Source: Reddybacter sp041277045 | Lineage (GTDB): Bacteria; Pseudomonadota; Gammaproteobacteria; Pseudomonadales; Porticoccaceae | Direction: 5' to 3' | Length of the DNA: 64,000 nucleotides | NCBI GenBank assembly: GCA_041277045.1 | Contig: JBGFSY010000002.1 | Coordinates: 186,001 to 250,000, forward strand | In this document: piece by piece, positions 34,987-43,632 of the stretch | Position numbering within the stretch: the first letter of the stretch is position 1 | Layout of the letters: every line of letters begins with the position of its first letter | Made by a program: the position numbers and the translations under genes | Notes under the pieces: generated by a model | Database searches by the model: none | The model's input: only the letters and a program-made list of their open reading frames with translations | Told to the model about the DNA's origin: nothing

Positions 34987-36318
34987 ATGGTTAAATTAAA
35001 CCTGCTGCTTTTACTCGTCGTATTACCATTAGACTTGTTTGCGGAAACCGAACAAAAGTCCGCATTAAGCTTTTTTGGTGCCGAATTGTCGGGCAATGAC
35101 GAGGGTTCTATTCCGCCTTGGCAGGGTGGTATCGCCACGCCGCCCGCTAACTACAAACAGGGCGACTGGCACCCCGACCCCTACATCAACGATGTGCCGC
35201 TATTTACCATCGACCAGAGCAATGTGGGGCAGTATCAGGGCAGATTATCCGCCGGCCACCGGGCGATGCTGGCGCGCTATCCCGATAGCTATCGCCTGAG
35301 GGTTTTTCCCAGTCGCCGCAGTGTTTCCTATCCTCCGGCTATTGCCGAACAAACCCTTAAATATCGGGGTAAAGCCAGAGTCGTTGACGACGGTGCGGGT
35401 ATTGCGGGCATCGTTCGTGGCATTCCCTTTCCCGAGCCCGAAAATGGCGAACAGGCGATCTGGAATATGCGACTCAGTTACAAAGGGGGTGGCTACCGGG
35501 GTTATTTTACGACGGCGCTGACGGCAAAAGATGGTACTTACGAGCTGGGGGTTTCGGCTCATGAAATTGAATATATGTACGGCGACCCAAGAAGCACCCT
35601 GGCGAACCTCAACAATATAAAAACTCGTGCGGTGATGTATACCCTGCGCCCGGCAAAGAATGCGGGCTCCATTTATTTATATCATTTTTTGCTCAACAGC
35701 CGTAAAGAGGAGCGCCGCAACTGGACCTATAGTCCGGGCAAGCGACGGGTTAAACGCTCGAGTATGATTAGTCACGACCAGCCGATGTCGGGTTCCGATG
35801 GCATCCATATTTGGGATCAGGGGGACATGTGGCTTGGCCCCATTACCGAGTTCAACTGGACACTGTTGGGCAAGCGGGAAATGTATGTGCCCTATAACGC
35901 CTACCAGCTGCATAGTGGGGCGACGGCTGTTGATGATATCGTCGCGCCAAAGCATCTTAATCAGGATTTGGCGCGGTACGAACTGCACCGTGTTTGGGTG
36001 GTTGAGGCAACACGCCGAGAGGGCAGCCGCCACCGCTATCAACGTCGCCGTTACTATCTGGATGAAGATTCTTGGCGCGTGATGTTTGCCGAGCACTACG
36101 ATGAGCAGGGTGAGGTGCATCGCTTTAGTGAGGCTCACCACATCAATTATTACGAGGCGAAGGTTTTTTATACGACCTTGGATACCTATTACAAGCTCGA
36201 CACCGAGCGCTATTATTTACGCCATGTCGACAATGATTATTCGCCTTTCGATTTTTCCTTTGACCAAAATGCGAGCTACTATATTCCCGGGCGCCTGAAA
36301 ATGAAGGCCAAACGTTAG
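34987..36318 (+). CDS. DUF1329 outer-membrane-associated protein
   Basis: This 443-residue protein has a signal peptide (about 1-19, LLLLLVVLPLDLFA-ET) and the DUF1329 pattern: IPPWQGGIATPP near the mature start, LFTIDQSNVGQY, and later LNSRKEERRNWTYSPGKRRVKR. It resembles LolA/LolB-like lipid-handling folds (family-level knowledge, not visible here). DUF1329 genes almost always neighbour DUF1302 genes, as here, and often RND/MMPL exporters in proteobacteria that handle hydrophobic compounds; no exporter gene lies adjacent in this window. AGGA lies 8 bp before ATG 34987, preferred over the in-frame ATG 34978. DUF1302 starts 37 bp downstream. Confidence 0.88.
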   Translation: MVKLNLLLLLVVLPLDLFAETEQKSALSFFGAELSGNDEGSIPPWQGGIATPPANYKQGDWHPDPYINDVPLFTIDQSNVGQYQGRLSAGHRAMLARYPDSYRLRVFPSRRSVSYPPAIAEQTLKYRGKARVVDDGAGIAGIVRGIPFPEPENGEQAIWNMRLSYKGGGYRGYFTTALTAKDGTYELGVSAHEIEYMYGDPRSTLANLNNIKTRAVMYTLRPAKNAGSIYLYHFLLNSRKEERRNWTYSPGKRRVKRSSMISHDQPMSGSDGIHIWDQGDMWLGPITEFNWTLLGKREMYVPYNAYQLHSGATAVDDIVAPKHLNQDLARYELHRVWVVEATRREGSRHRYQRRRYYLDEDSWRVMFAEHYDEQGEVHRFSEAHHINYYEAKVFYTTLDTYYKLDTERYYLRHVDNDYSPFDFSFDQNASYYIPGRLKMKAKR

Positions 36319-36355
36319 ATAGACGCTGCGTAAAAATAATAATACTGGAGACATT

Positions 36356-37969
36356 TTGTTCACTATTTTTTTTCCGCTGCAGCGGAGTAGGCTTGGCGCA
36401 ACTGGTAAAATATCGACCACAGATTTTTTTTATCAGCAGGGTACTTATTGGCTGTTGGTACTGGTTTTGTTATTAGCCTTCACTGATGCACAGGCTCTGC
36501 AAATACGCTTTAAAGACCGGGATATTCTATTCTTTGTCGATTCAACCTTCACAGCCAGTGCCGCCATGCGCACGCAAACGGGACAGCAGGGTGCGGCATC
36601 GGGTAACCGCCAGGTTTTTTTGGGGGGTGGTGATATTTATAGCACACCCCTATCCCTGCTTGTCGATGTCAGTGGTAGCAAGGGCGACCTTGGTTTTTTT
36701 GGCCGGATTTCTTACATCTACGACCCGGTTCTTTCTGGTAAAGACTGCAGTAACTGTTATCGGCCAACAGAGGCCATGATGGCCGATGGCATACATGATA
36801 GCGCACAGCAACTAGCGGGTAATAAGTTACGTTTACTCGACCTTTTTGTCTTTAACACCTGGCACTTTGATGATCACCCAGTGAATATTCGCGCCGGTAA
36901 GCAGGTTATCTCCTGGGGTGAGAGCAATATTATCAGTGGTGGTATTAGTCAAATGCAGAACCCGGTGGATCTCGCCAAAGTGACGACGCCGGGGACTGAA
37001 ATTAAAGAAACTCTGATGCCCCAGGAGTCCGTTTATGCGCAGTTTGGCTTGACCGATAATATTGGTATTGAAGCCTATTACGTGTGGAACTGGCGCGAGT
37101 CTATTTTTATACCGACGGGCACATTTTTTAGCCCCTTCGATTTACTGGGTGCTGGGTATAATCCCGATATAACACCGGGTGTACCCTATAAAGGCAGTGG
37201 TGCCAGCGATGAACCCGATGGCGGGCAATGGGGGCTGTCGATGTCGACCTATATGGAGTCGTGGAATGGTACTGACCTGAGTATTTACTGGGTGCGTTCC
37301 CACGCGTTTACGCCTTTTTTAGCCATTGACAATAACTACAACGTGCCCGACCCGGTGCTCGGTGGCTTGACTGCAGGGGGGTATGAAAAAGTGTTTTCTC
37401 AGGATCAAGATACTTACGGGATTTCTGTCGGTGGCTTAATTCCCGGTAAGTTGGGTATTTCTTTTCAGAGTGAACTAAATTATAAACCCGACTTCTTCGA
37501 TACGCGTCACTGCGCGACCTGTCCGGCTAAAAGCAGCAATGTGCTGACTTTACTGGGTAGCATGAACCATTCGGCAAGCTATAATTTTCTCGGTTCCGAC
37601 AGAGTCAGTCTTGTTTTTGATATGCAAATGCAAAAAATTAATAATCTTGGCAGCGATGGTCGCTCCGCGTTTGGCAGCCGGATTAGTGACTTTTCCTGGG
37701 GCTATATTGCGCTGGTGACACTGGATTATCAGGATGTTTTCGCCAATATAAAAATCTCACCCTCCATCGTCTGGGTTCACGATGTAAAGGGGTATGAGCC
37801 AAATGCTGCGGGGGGGCTGTCAGAAGATGAACAAGCGATCAGCACCAGTGTGAATTTCTCCTATTTATCGAGTCCTTCATTGAAATTTACCTACTCGACC
37901 TGGCTCGGTGATAATGGTGCCAATTACGATCGGGACAATCTTTCGATATCGTTTAAATATAATTTTTAG
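36356..37969 (+). CDS. DUF1302 outer-membrane beta-barrel-like protein
   Basis: This 537-residue protein belongs to DUF1302, predicted outer-membrane proteins co-encoded with DUF1329. After a basic N-terminus it has a hydrophobic export segment (about 31-46, WLLVLVLLLAFTDAQA), then alternating beta strands such as VNIRAGKQVISWGESNI and NPVDLAKVTTPGTEIKE, which are family hallmarks, and a terminal phenylalanine (SISFKYNF) typical of barrels inserted by BAM. Two C-x2-C pairs (KDCSNC, HCATC) are unusual for such proteins. The start is TTG 36356 with TGGAG five bases upstream. It forms an operon with the DUF1329 gene and converges with glpK. Confidence 0.88.
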   Translation: MFTIFFPLQRSRLGATGKISTTDFFYQQGTYWLLVLVLLLAFTDAQALQIRFKDRDILFFVDSTFTASAAMRTQTGQQGAASGNRQVFLGGGDIYSTPLSLLVDVSGSKGDLGFFGRISYIYDPVLSGKDCSNCYRPTEAMMADGIHDSAQQLAGNKLRLLDLFVFNTWHFDDHPVNIRAGKQVISWGESNIISGGISQMQNPVDLAKVTTPGTEIKETLMPQESVYAQFGLTDNIGIEAYYVWNWRESIFIPTGTFFSPFDLLGAGYNPDITPGVPYKGSGASDEPDGGQWGLSMSTYMESWNGTDLSIYWVRSHAFTPFLAIDNNYNVPDPVLGGLTAGGYEKVFSQDQDTYGISVGGLIPGKLGISFQSELNYKPDFFDTRHCATCPAKSSNVLTLLGSMNHSASYNFLGSDRVSLVFDMQMQKINNLGSDGRSAFGSRISDFSWGYIALVTLDYQDVFANIKISPSIVWVHDVKGYEPNAAGGLSEDEQAISTSVNFSYLSSPSLKFTYSTWLGDNGANYDRDNLSISFKYNF

Positions 37970-38000
37970 TAATTTATTTTTTGCCAGTTATTGTGTAAAT

Positions 38001-39485
38001 CTAGGAACTTCTTGTTCGACAAACAGCGTCGAGCCAGCCGGTATAGAGCTGCTGCCTTAAGGTCGCTGACATAGTGGGACTGGTTTGTTGCTGGCAGCAC
38101 CACAGGGCAGTAAGGCTTGCCAGTGAAGGGTAAATACCCGCTTGCAAGCCGGCTAAATAAGCCACGCCAAGGGCTGTTGTCTCATTCATGGCCGAGCGCT
38201 GTATCTCAATATTCAGCAAGCCGCTGCTAAATTCCATGAGATAATTATTCGCCACCATGGCGCCGTCGACGCGCAGGTTTTGTATTTTAATATTGGCATC
38301 TTTTTGCATGGCATCAAGCAAGTCTTTGCTTTGATAAGCCACTGCCTGCAGGGTGGCGGCGGCGATCTCTTCGACACCCGTGTCGCGGGTCAAGCCTAAT
38401 AGCGCACCGCGAGCATTGGGATCCCAGTAGGGTGCACCGAGGCCGGTAAAGGCGGGGACAAGATAAACGCTGTGTGCAGGATCAGCCTGGCGAGCGAGGG
38501 CCTCCGTTTGTTCGGCCCTGTCGATTATTTTCAGACCATCACGCAACCACTGCACGGCGGCACCGGCCATAAATATGCTGCCCTCAAGGGCATAAGTCGT
38601 TACGCCATTGAGGCGATAGGCAACGGTGCTGAGTAGTCTTTGGCTTGAGCGCAAGGCCTTGCTACCGGTGTTGAGAATCATAAAACAACCGGTGCCATAG
38701 GTGCCTTTAACCATACCGGGGTTGGTGCAGGACTGGCCTATTAGCGCCGCCTGCTGGTCGCCGGCCATCGCGCAAATCCCTATGGGGCTACCCAATAATG
38801 TCGCTGTACTGTGCCCAAAGTCTGCCGCGCAGTCTTCCACCGTGGGCAGGAGGCTTTTTGGTACATTGAACAGTGTCAGTAATTCATCGTCCCATTGCTG
38901 GCTATGAATATTAAAAAGGCAGGTCCGCGAGGCATTGGTGGCATCGGTTTTATGGCTTTCGCCATGGGTTAAACGCCACAATAAAAAGCTATCGATGGTG
39001 CCAAAGGCCAGTTCTCCGCGCTCTGCCTGTGCTCGGGCACCTGCGGTATTGTCGAGAATCCAGGCAATTTTCGTGGCGCTAAAATAGGGGTCGAGCAGCA
39101 AGCCGGTTTTTTCTTGAATCAAGGCTTCATGGCCCGCTACTTTGAGTTCTTCACAACGCCTCGCGGTACGCCGATCTTGCCAGACAATAGCATTGTACAG
39201 AGGCTCACCCGTGCTGCGGTTCCAGATAATACTGGTTTCACGCTGATTGGTAATGCCCATTGCGTTGATATCACTCGCGACAAGCGAGGCCTTTTTCAGG
39301 GCTTGCTGGCAGACCTCGATACAGGCTTGCCAAATTTCTTCGGGGTCGTGTTCGACCCAGCCATCAGCGGGGTAAATTTGTTGTAGCTCCTGTTGAGCGA
39401 TACTAATCGTCTGCCCCGCTGCATCAAAAATAATAGCGCGGGTGCTGGTGGTTCCCTGATCGATACTGAGAATATAGGAGGGCAT
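38001..39485 (-). CDS. glpK: Glycerol kinase
   Basis: GlpK phosphorylates glycerol to sn-glycerol-3-phosphate, the substrate of the GlpD encoded next door. The 494-residue FGGY-family kinase begins YILSIDQGTTSTRAIIFD and contains WVEHDPEEIW, NQRETSIIWNRSTGEPLYNA, AGDQQAALIGQ, GTYGTGCF and FTGLGAPYWDPNARGAL. Length matches E. coli GlpK (502). ATG 39485 is chosen from the family start; the frame runs to ATG 39545 with 20 extra residues, neither start having a strong ribosome-binding site. It is divergent from glpD across about 120 bp. No glpF or glpR is present in the window. Confidence 0.96.
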   Translation of the reverse strand: MPSYILSIDQGTTSTRAIIFDAAGQTISIAQQELQQIYPADGWVEHDPEEIWQACIEVCQQALKKASLVASDINAMGITNQRETSIIWNRSTGEPLYNAIVWQDRRTARRCEELKVAGHEALIQEKTGLLLDPYFSATKIAWILDNTAGARAQAERGELAFGTIDSFLLWRLTHGESHKTDATNASRTCLFNIHSQQWDDELLTLFNVPKSLLPTVEDCAADFGHSTATLLGSPIGICAMAGDQQAALIGQSCTNPGMVKGTYGTGCFMILNTGSKALRSSQRLLSTVAYRLNGVTTYALEGSIFMAGAAVQWLRDGLKIIDRAEQTEALARQADPAHSVYLVPAFTGLGAPYWDPNARGALLGLTRDTGVEEIAAATLQAVAYQSKDLLDAMQKDANIKIQNLRVDGAMVANNYLMEFSSGLLNIEIQRSAMNETTALGVAYLAGLQAGIYPSLASLTALWCCQQQTSPTMSATLRQQLYTGWLDAVCRTRSS

Positions 39486-39606
39486 TTTATTCGGCCTGGT
39501 CTGAGCTGCGTTATCAGCAGTATGGCTGTTTTTTAATCTTTCCATCGCTATATTGTCGTGGGGAGTTTATTAAACTGGCTGTAAATATCTGGACGCCGGC
39601 CAGCCT

Positions 39607-39642
39607 ATGGTCAATGATGAGGCTATGATCAATGACGAGTCT
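39607..39642 (+). repeat. Two 18-bp direct repeats at the 5' end of glpD
   Basis: ATGGTCAATGATGAGGCT (39607-39624) and ATGATCAATGACGAGTCT (39625-39642) agree at 15 of 18 positions and are followed by ATGTCTGATG, a partial third unit. Each begins with an in-frame ATG, so the repeat duplicates the start codon and encodes MVNDEA-MINDES-MSD. Confidence 0.75.
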
Positions 39643-41166
39643 ATGTCTGATGTTGTCGATTTACTCATTGTCGGTGGCGGAATCAATGGTGCGGGTATTG
39701 CCGCTGATGCTTCCGGGCGAGGCCTGTCGGTGCTGCTTTGTGAGCGGGGGGATCTCGCCAGTGCCACCTCTTCAGCCAGTAGTAAATTAATCCATGGCGG
39801 TTTGCGTTACCTGGAACACTGGCATTTTCGTCTGGTACACGAAGCGCTGGTTGAGCGCGAAGTTTTGCTGCGTAAAGCCCCTCACCTGATACAGCCACAA
39901 CCCTTTATTTTGCCCCACCGGCCCCATTTGCGCCCTCGCTGGTTGATTCGCACAGGCCTTTTCCTCTACGACCATTTGGCCAAACGTGGACAGTTGCCCG
40001 CCTCAAAGGGTTTGCCGTTACTGGCTAATGCAAATAACCCTCTCAAAAACACGCTTAAATACGGCTTTCAGTATTTTGATTGCAAGGTGGATGATGCGCG
40101 TTTGGTCGTCGCCAATGCCCAGCAGGCGCGTCAACAGGGTGCAACAATATTAACCCGTACCGCATGTCAGTCTGCCGTTCGCCAGGACGGGTTGTGGCAT
40201 GTGGAATTAGAAGATAGTTGTACCGGGCACTGCCAGCAGTATCGTGGCAAAGTTTTAATTAACGCCACTGGACCCTGGGCACAATCGTTTATTGAAGGGC
40301 CGTTAAAGCAGGAGTCACCACAGCATATTCGCCTGGTTAAAGGCAGCCATTTTATTGTTAAGCGCATGTACCCAGGGCAGCAAGCTTACTTACTGCAAAA
40401 CGATGATGATCGAGTCGTATTTGTGGTTCCCTTCGGTGCTGACTTCACTTTGGTGGGCACCACAGACACGGAATATAGCGGCGACCCTGCTGCCGTTGAA
40501 ATGGATCACGAAGAGGAGGCCTACCTGCTGCAAGTGTTAAACGCATACTTTACTCGACAGTTAGAGCGTGAGGATATTCTCTGGCGCTATGCTGGCGTCA
40601 GGCCCCTGTGTGACGATGACTCTGCCAAGCTCAGTGATATTAGTCGCGACTATATTCTCGAACTGGGACTGGGGGATGGTGGTCGTGCCCCTTTGCTGAG
40701 TATCTTCGGCGGTAAGATCACTACCTATAGGAAACTGGCTGAAACAGCACTGGCACAACTTAAACCTTTCCTGCCGCAAATGGGAGACGATTGGACTGCC
40801 CAGGTTCCCCTGTCGGGTGGTGATATTGGCGGCTACGGTGATGGGGCTTACGAGCAATGGCTGCGATTTCAGACACATAACTATCCCTGGTTGCCGAAGA
40901 CCTTACTAGCTCGCCTGGGCCGGGCTTATGGCGCACAACTGCATGAAGTGTTGAGGGGAGCCACTGCAATGGTCGATATGGGCCTTTGCTTCGGTGCGGA
41001 TTTATACCAGCGCGAAGTCGAATACCTGCTTGCCAAAGAATGGGCGCGTAGTGGCGAAGATATCCTTTGGCGCCGCAGTAAATTGGGCTTGTACTTTACT
41101 CCGGCTCAGGTTGATAGGCTTGAGGCATTTGTCGGCGCACTGAATCAAAGTGGTGCTCAGGACTAA
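39607..41166 (+). CDS. glpD: Aerobic glycerol-3-phosphate dehydrogenase
   Basis: GlpD is an FAD enzyme on the inner face of the membrane that oxidises glycerol-3-phosphate to dihydroxyacetone phosphate and reduces quinone. The 519-residue protein matches E. coli GlpD closely: DLLIVGGGINGAGIAADASG (FAD site), SSASSKLIHGGLRYLEH, LPHRPHLRPRWLIRTGLF, VDDARLVVANAQ, VRPLCDDD and LLSIFGGKITTYRKLAE. The N-terminus is unusual, with an 18-bp repeat containing start codons, so translation may begin at ATG 39607, 39625 or 39643; the last is closest to the E. coli start. Together with glpK it forms the glycerol-use pair. Confidence 0.96.
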   Translation: MVNDEAMINDESMSDVVDLLIVGGGINGAGIAADASGRGLSVLLCERGDLASATSSASSKLIHGGLRYLEHWHFRLVHEALVEREVLLRKAPHLIQPQPFILPHRPHLRPRWLIRTGLFLYDHLAKRGQLPASKGLPLLANANNPLKNTLKYGFQYFDCKVDDARLVVANAQQARQQGATILTRTACQSAVRQDGLWHVELEDSCTGHCQQYRGKVLINATGPWAQSFIEGPLKQESPQHIRLVKGSHFIVKRMYPGQQAYLLQNDDDRVVFVVPFGADFTLVGTTDTEYSGDPAAVEMDHEEEAYLLQVLNAYFTRQLEREDILWRYAGVRPLCDDDSAKLSDISRDYILELGLGDGGRAPLLSIFGGKITTYRKLAETALAQLKPFLPQMGDDWTAQVPLSGGDIGGYGDGAYEQWLRFQTHNYPWLPKTLLARLGRAYGAQLHEVLRGATAMVDMGLCFGADLYQREVEYLLAKEWARSGEDILWRRSKLGLYFTPAQVDRLEAFVGALNQSGAQD

Positions 41167-41281
41167 GTGGAATAATACTGCCGGGTCTTGGTTAGAGCAG
41201 TGGCCATTGGCTTTAGCACGTATTATCAGTATCAATAAAATAAATCCTAACTTCTTCTTTTGACAACATGAGGTGCCAAGC

Positions 41282-42421
41282 GTGGAACGTGATCTTTTTA
41301 ACGAAGAACAGGCAATATTTCGAGATGCCTACCGCAAATTTTTGATCCGTGAAATTGAGCCTCACCGTGAGGGCTGGCGCGAAGCGGGCATTGTGCCGCG
41401 GGAAATGTTTAAGAAAATGGGCGAGCAGGGTTATTTATTAACCTGGGCCGACGAGCAACACGGTGGCTTGGGTATTGAAGACTTTCGCTATCAGCAAATT
41501 ATGATGGAAGAAGATGCGACTTATGGTGAAGCGGGTTTTTTTCATACCTTACACAGCCGCCTAGTTGGCCCCTATTTAAAGCACTTTGGCAATGCTGAGC
41601 AGCATGCGCGCTTTATTCCCGGTGCGGTATCGGGCGACAGTATTTTGGCCGTTGCCATGACCGAGCCCGATGTCGGCAGTGACCTGGCGGGGATGAAAAG
41701 CAACGCTCAGGATAAGGGTGATTACTGGTTGTTGAATGGCTCGAAGACCTATATTTCCAACGGTATTAATGCCGATCTAGTGATTGTCGCCGCAAAAACG
41801 AACCCCGATAACCCTCGCCATATTGGTTTGTTCGTCATTGAGCGTGGCATGGAAGGTTTTGAGCGTGGCCGCAATCTGAAAAAAATGGGGCTTAAAGCTC
41901 AGGATACAGCCGAGCTGTTTTTCAATGATGTCAAAGTCCCCAAAGCCAACGTGCTGGGTGATGCCCACAAGGGTTTCCACTACTTAATGCAGGGCCTGGC
42001 TGAAGAGCGCTTAATTGCTGCCGTGGGTTACGTTGCTTGCACCAGGCGAGCTTTTGGAATCACCCGTGACTTTGTGATTGAGCGCAAAGCCTTTCGCCAG
42101 CGCATTGCCGACTTCCAAAATACCCGCTTTAAGCTGGCCCAGTTGAGCACCGAAATTGATATGGCCCAGGTGTATATCGACCACTGTGTGCAAATGCATA
42201 ACCAGGGTCGGCTCACTGGTGATATGGCTGCCAAGGCCAAGCTCTATTGCAGTGAGCTTGAAGGCCGAATGATGGATGAGGGCGTACAGCTACACGGTGG
42301 CGCTGGTTATATGGATGAATACGAGATTTGCCGGCTTTATACCAATGCGCGAATCTCCCGTATTTATGCCGGTAGCTCCGAAATTATGAAAGAAATTATT
42401 GCCCGCTCTGTTTTTGAGTAA
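41282..42421 (+). CDS. Acyl-CoA dehydrogenase
   Basis: This 379-residue FAD enzyme introduces the alpha-beta double bond into acyl-CoA esters, the first step of beta-oxidation or of branched-chain degradation. It has the two family signatures VAMTEPDVGSDLAGMKS and HGGAGYMDEYEICRLYTNAR; the second is followed by SRIYAGSSEIMKEIIAR. The catalytic glutamate of most members, in the YAGSSEIM region, may be taken by the local glutamate there, though subgroup placement is uncertain. GTG 41282 is chosen because GAGGTG lies 7 bp upstream; GTG 41273 overlaps that site. It ends at a hairpin shared with the convergent SurE-like gene. Confidence 0.92.
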   Translation: MERDLFNEEQAIFRDAYRKFLIREIEPHREGWREAGIVPREMFKKMGEQGYLLTWADEQHGGLGIEDFRYQQIMMEEDATYGEAGFFHTLHSRLVGPYLKHFGNAEQHARFIPGAVSGDSILAVAMTEPDVGSDLAGMKSNAQDKGDYWLLNGSKTYISNGINADLVIVAAKTNPDNPRHIGLFVIERGMEGFERGRNLKKMGLKAQDTAELFFNDVKVPKANVLGDAHKGFHYLMQGLAEERLIAAVGYVACTRRAFGITRDFVIERKAFRQRIADFQNTRFKLAQLSTEIDMAQVYIDHCVQMHNQGRLTGDMAAKAKLYCSELEGRMMDEGVQLHGGAGYMDEYEICRLYTNARISRIYAGSSEIMKEIIARSVFE

Positions 42422-42434
42422 TTGCTATCCTGAG

Positions 42435-42469
42435 AGTTAAAGCCTTGGTCATTGATCAAGGCTTTAACT
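42435..42469. terminator. Hairpin between the acyl-CoA dehydrogenase and SurE-like genes
   Basis: A perfect 13-bp stem: AGTTAAAGCCTTG (42435-42447) with CAAGGCTTTAACT (42457-42469) around a 9-base loop. It overlaps the last codons of the minus-strand SurE-like gene. There is no long T-run, so it could be a weak or Rho-assisted bidirectional terminator. Confidence 0.6.
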
Positions 42470-43400
42470 TTAAAATAAGAGGCCCGATCAAGTTTTTGGT
42501 AGTGGTGTCGTTGTTAGTGAAGTTACCGTCTAAAGGCACGATGGTGATATAGCCCTGATGATAGGCAAGGGTGTCAGATTGTGCGATATCATTTTCGATA
42601 GACTGGGTTTTAAAGACCGGCAAATAGACATCGGCATTATCTTTTGAGGGTCTGTAAGAGATTTTAAAATAGGGTGCCTGCCCCTGTTCTTTCATCACAA
42701 TCCCTTTAATTTCTTCGCTCGGTAGTGGTGGATAATTAATATTTAATGCCAGTCCTTGCGGCAACAGCAAACCGTTTTTACAGCGCTCTTGCGTAAGCCG
42801 GCCAACAAGATTGACGATAAAGACTGAAATACGCTGTAGGTGTTGTGTATTTTCTTCCTCGCTAAAATTCGGATCGAGTGGATCAGTGCTAATAGCAATG
42901 GCGGGAATTGGCGGCTCGATTATTTGAATCGCCGCCGTAGTTGCACCCACCGTACCGGAGATACCCGTGGCGGGGCCGAGATTAGCTCCTTTATTAATCC
43001 CCGAAATAACGAGATCGGGTGGGCTGTCTGGGGGGTAGAGGGCGCTGACCGCGAGCACGACAGATGTTGCCGGGCTTGCACTAACGGCATAGGTATTGGT
43101 CGCGACTTTCTCGACTGCTACCGGGGCAAAGGTCATGGAGGCACTGCTGCCGCTGGCATTTTTGGCAGGGGCGGCTAGCACAACTCGATGTTTAGCCTGG
43201 CTGAGAGCCTGTTGCACGGCGATAATGCCGGGCTTATCAACCCCGTCGTCATTGCTAAGAAGTATGTTTAGCTGGGTATCGCAGGCTGTACTATTGCTGT
43301 TACCGGGTAGTGATATCTCTTCTCCAGTCGTGGCTGACAAGGGTAAAAAGCTGGTCAGTAGCAAGTGAGTAGTGATGGTGATTCGCGTGATTGTTTTCAT
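42456..43400 (-). CDS. Exported SurE-like phosphatase/nucleotidase
   Basis: This 314-residue protein contains the SurE fold, whose members are metal-dependent 5'/3'-nucleotidases. It has the acidic metal site LLSNDDGVDKPGI, the loop APAKNASGSSASMTF, and SGINKGANLGPATGISGTVGA at the metal/phosphate pocket. Unlike cytoplasmic SurE (about 250 residues), it starts with a signal peptide (about 1-24, HLLLTSFLPLSA-TT), so it should act in the periplasm or outside the cell. A role in phosphate scavenging from nucleotides is plausible but inferred. The gene is alone on its strand, converging with the acyl-CoA dehydrogenase. Confidence 0.85.
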   Translation of the reverse strand: MKTITRITITTHLLLTSFLPLSATTGEEISLPGNSNSTACDTQLNILLSNDDGVDKPGIIAVQQALSQAKHRVVLAAPAKNASGSSASMTFAPVAVEKVATNTYAVSASPATSVVLAVSALYPPDSPPDLVISGINKGANLGPATGISGTVGATTAAIQIIEPPIPAIAISTDPLDPNFSEEENTQHLQRISVFIVNLVGRLTQERCKNGLLLPQGLALNINYPPLPSEEIKGIVMKEQGQAPYFKISYRPSKDNADVYLPVFKTQSIENDIAQSDTLAYHQGYITIVPLDGNFTNNDTTTKNLIGPLILKLKP

Positions 43401-43632
43401 TATTATTCCCTGTTCGAGTATTTCTGTTTGATGCTCGCATCGCCGCTACGTTATTACAAGTTGCCAACTAGCCCATACAATATATTACTTGATTTTTGAA
43501 TACGGGAGGGGCAGTTAATTGATGGCGTAAGGGGTGTGCGTCAGGTAGTTATTTTGTTTAATATTCGCTAATGCTGCAATCATGAAAATAATAATCAGCA
43601 CTATAAATAGTGCAAAGATAGGGAAGGGAAGG

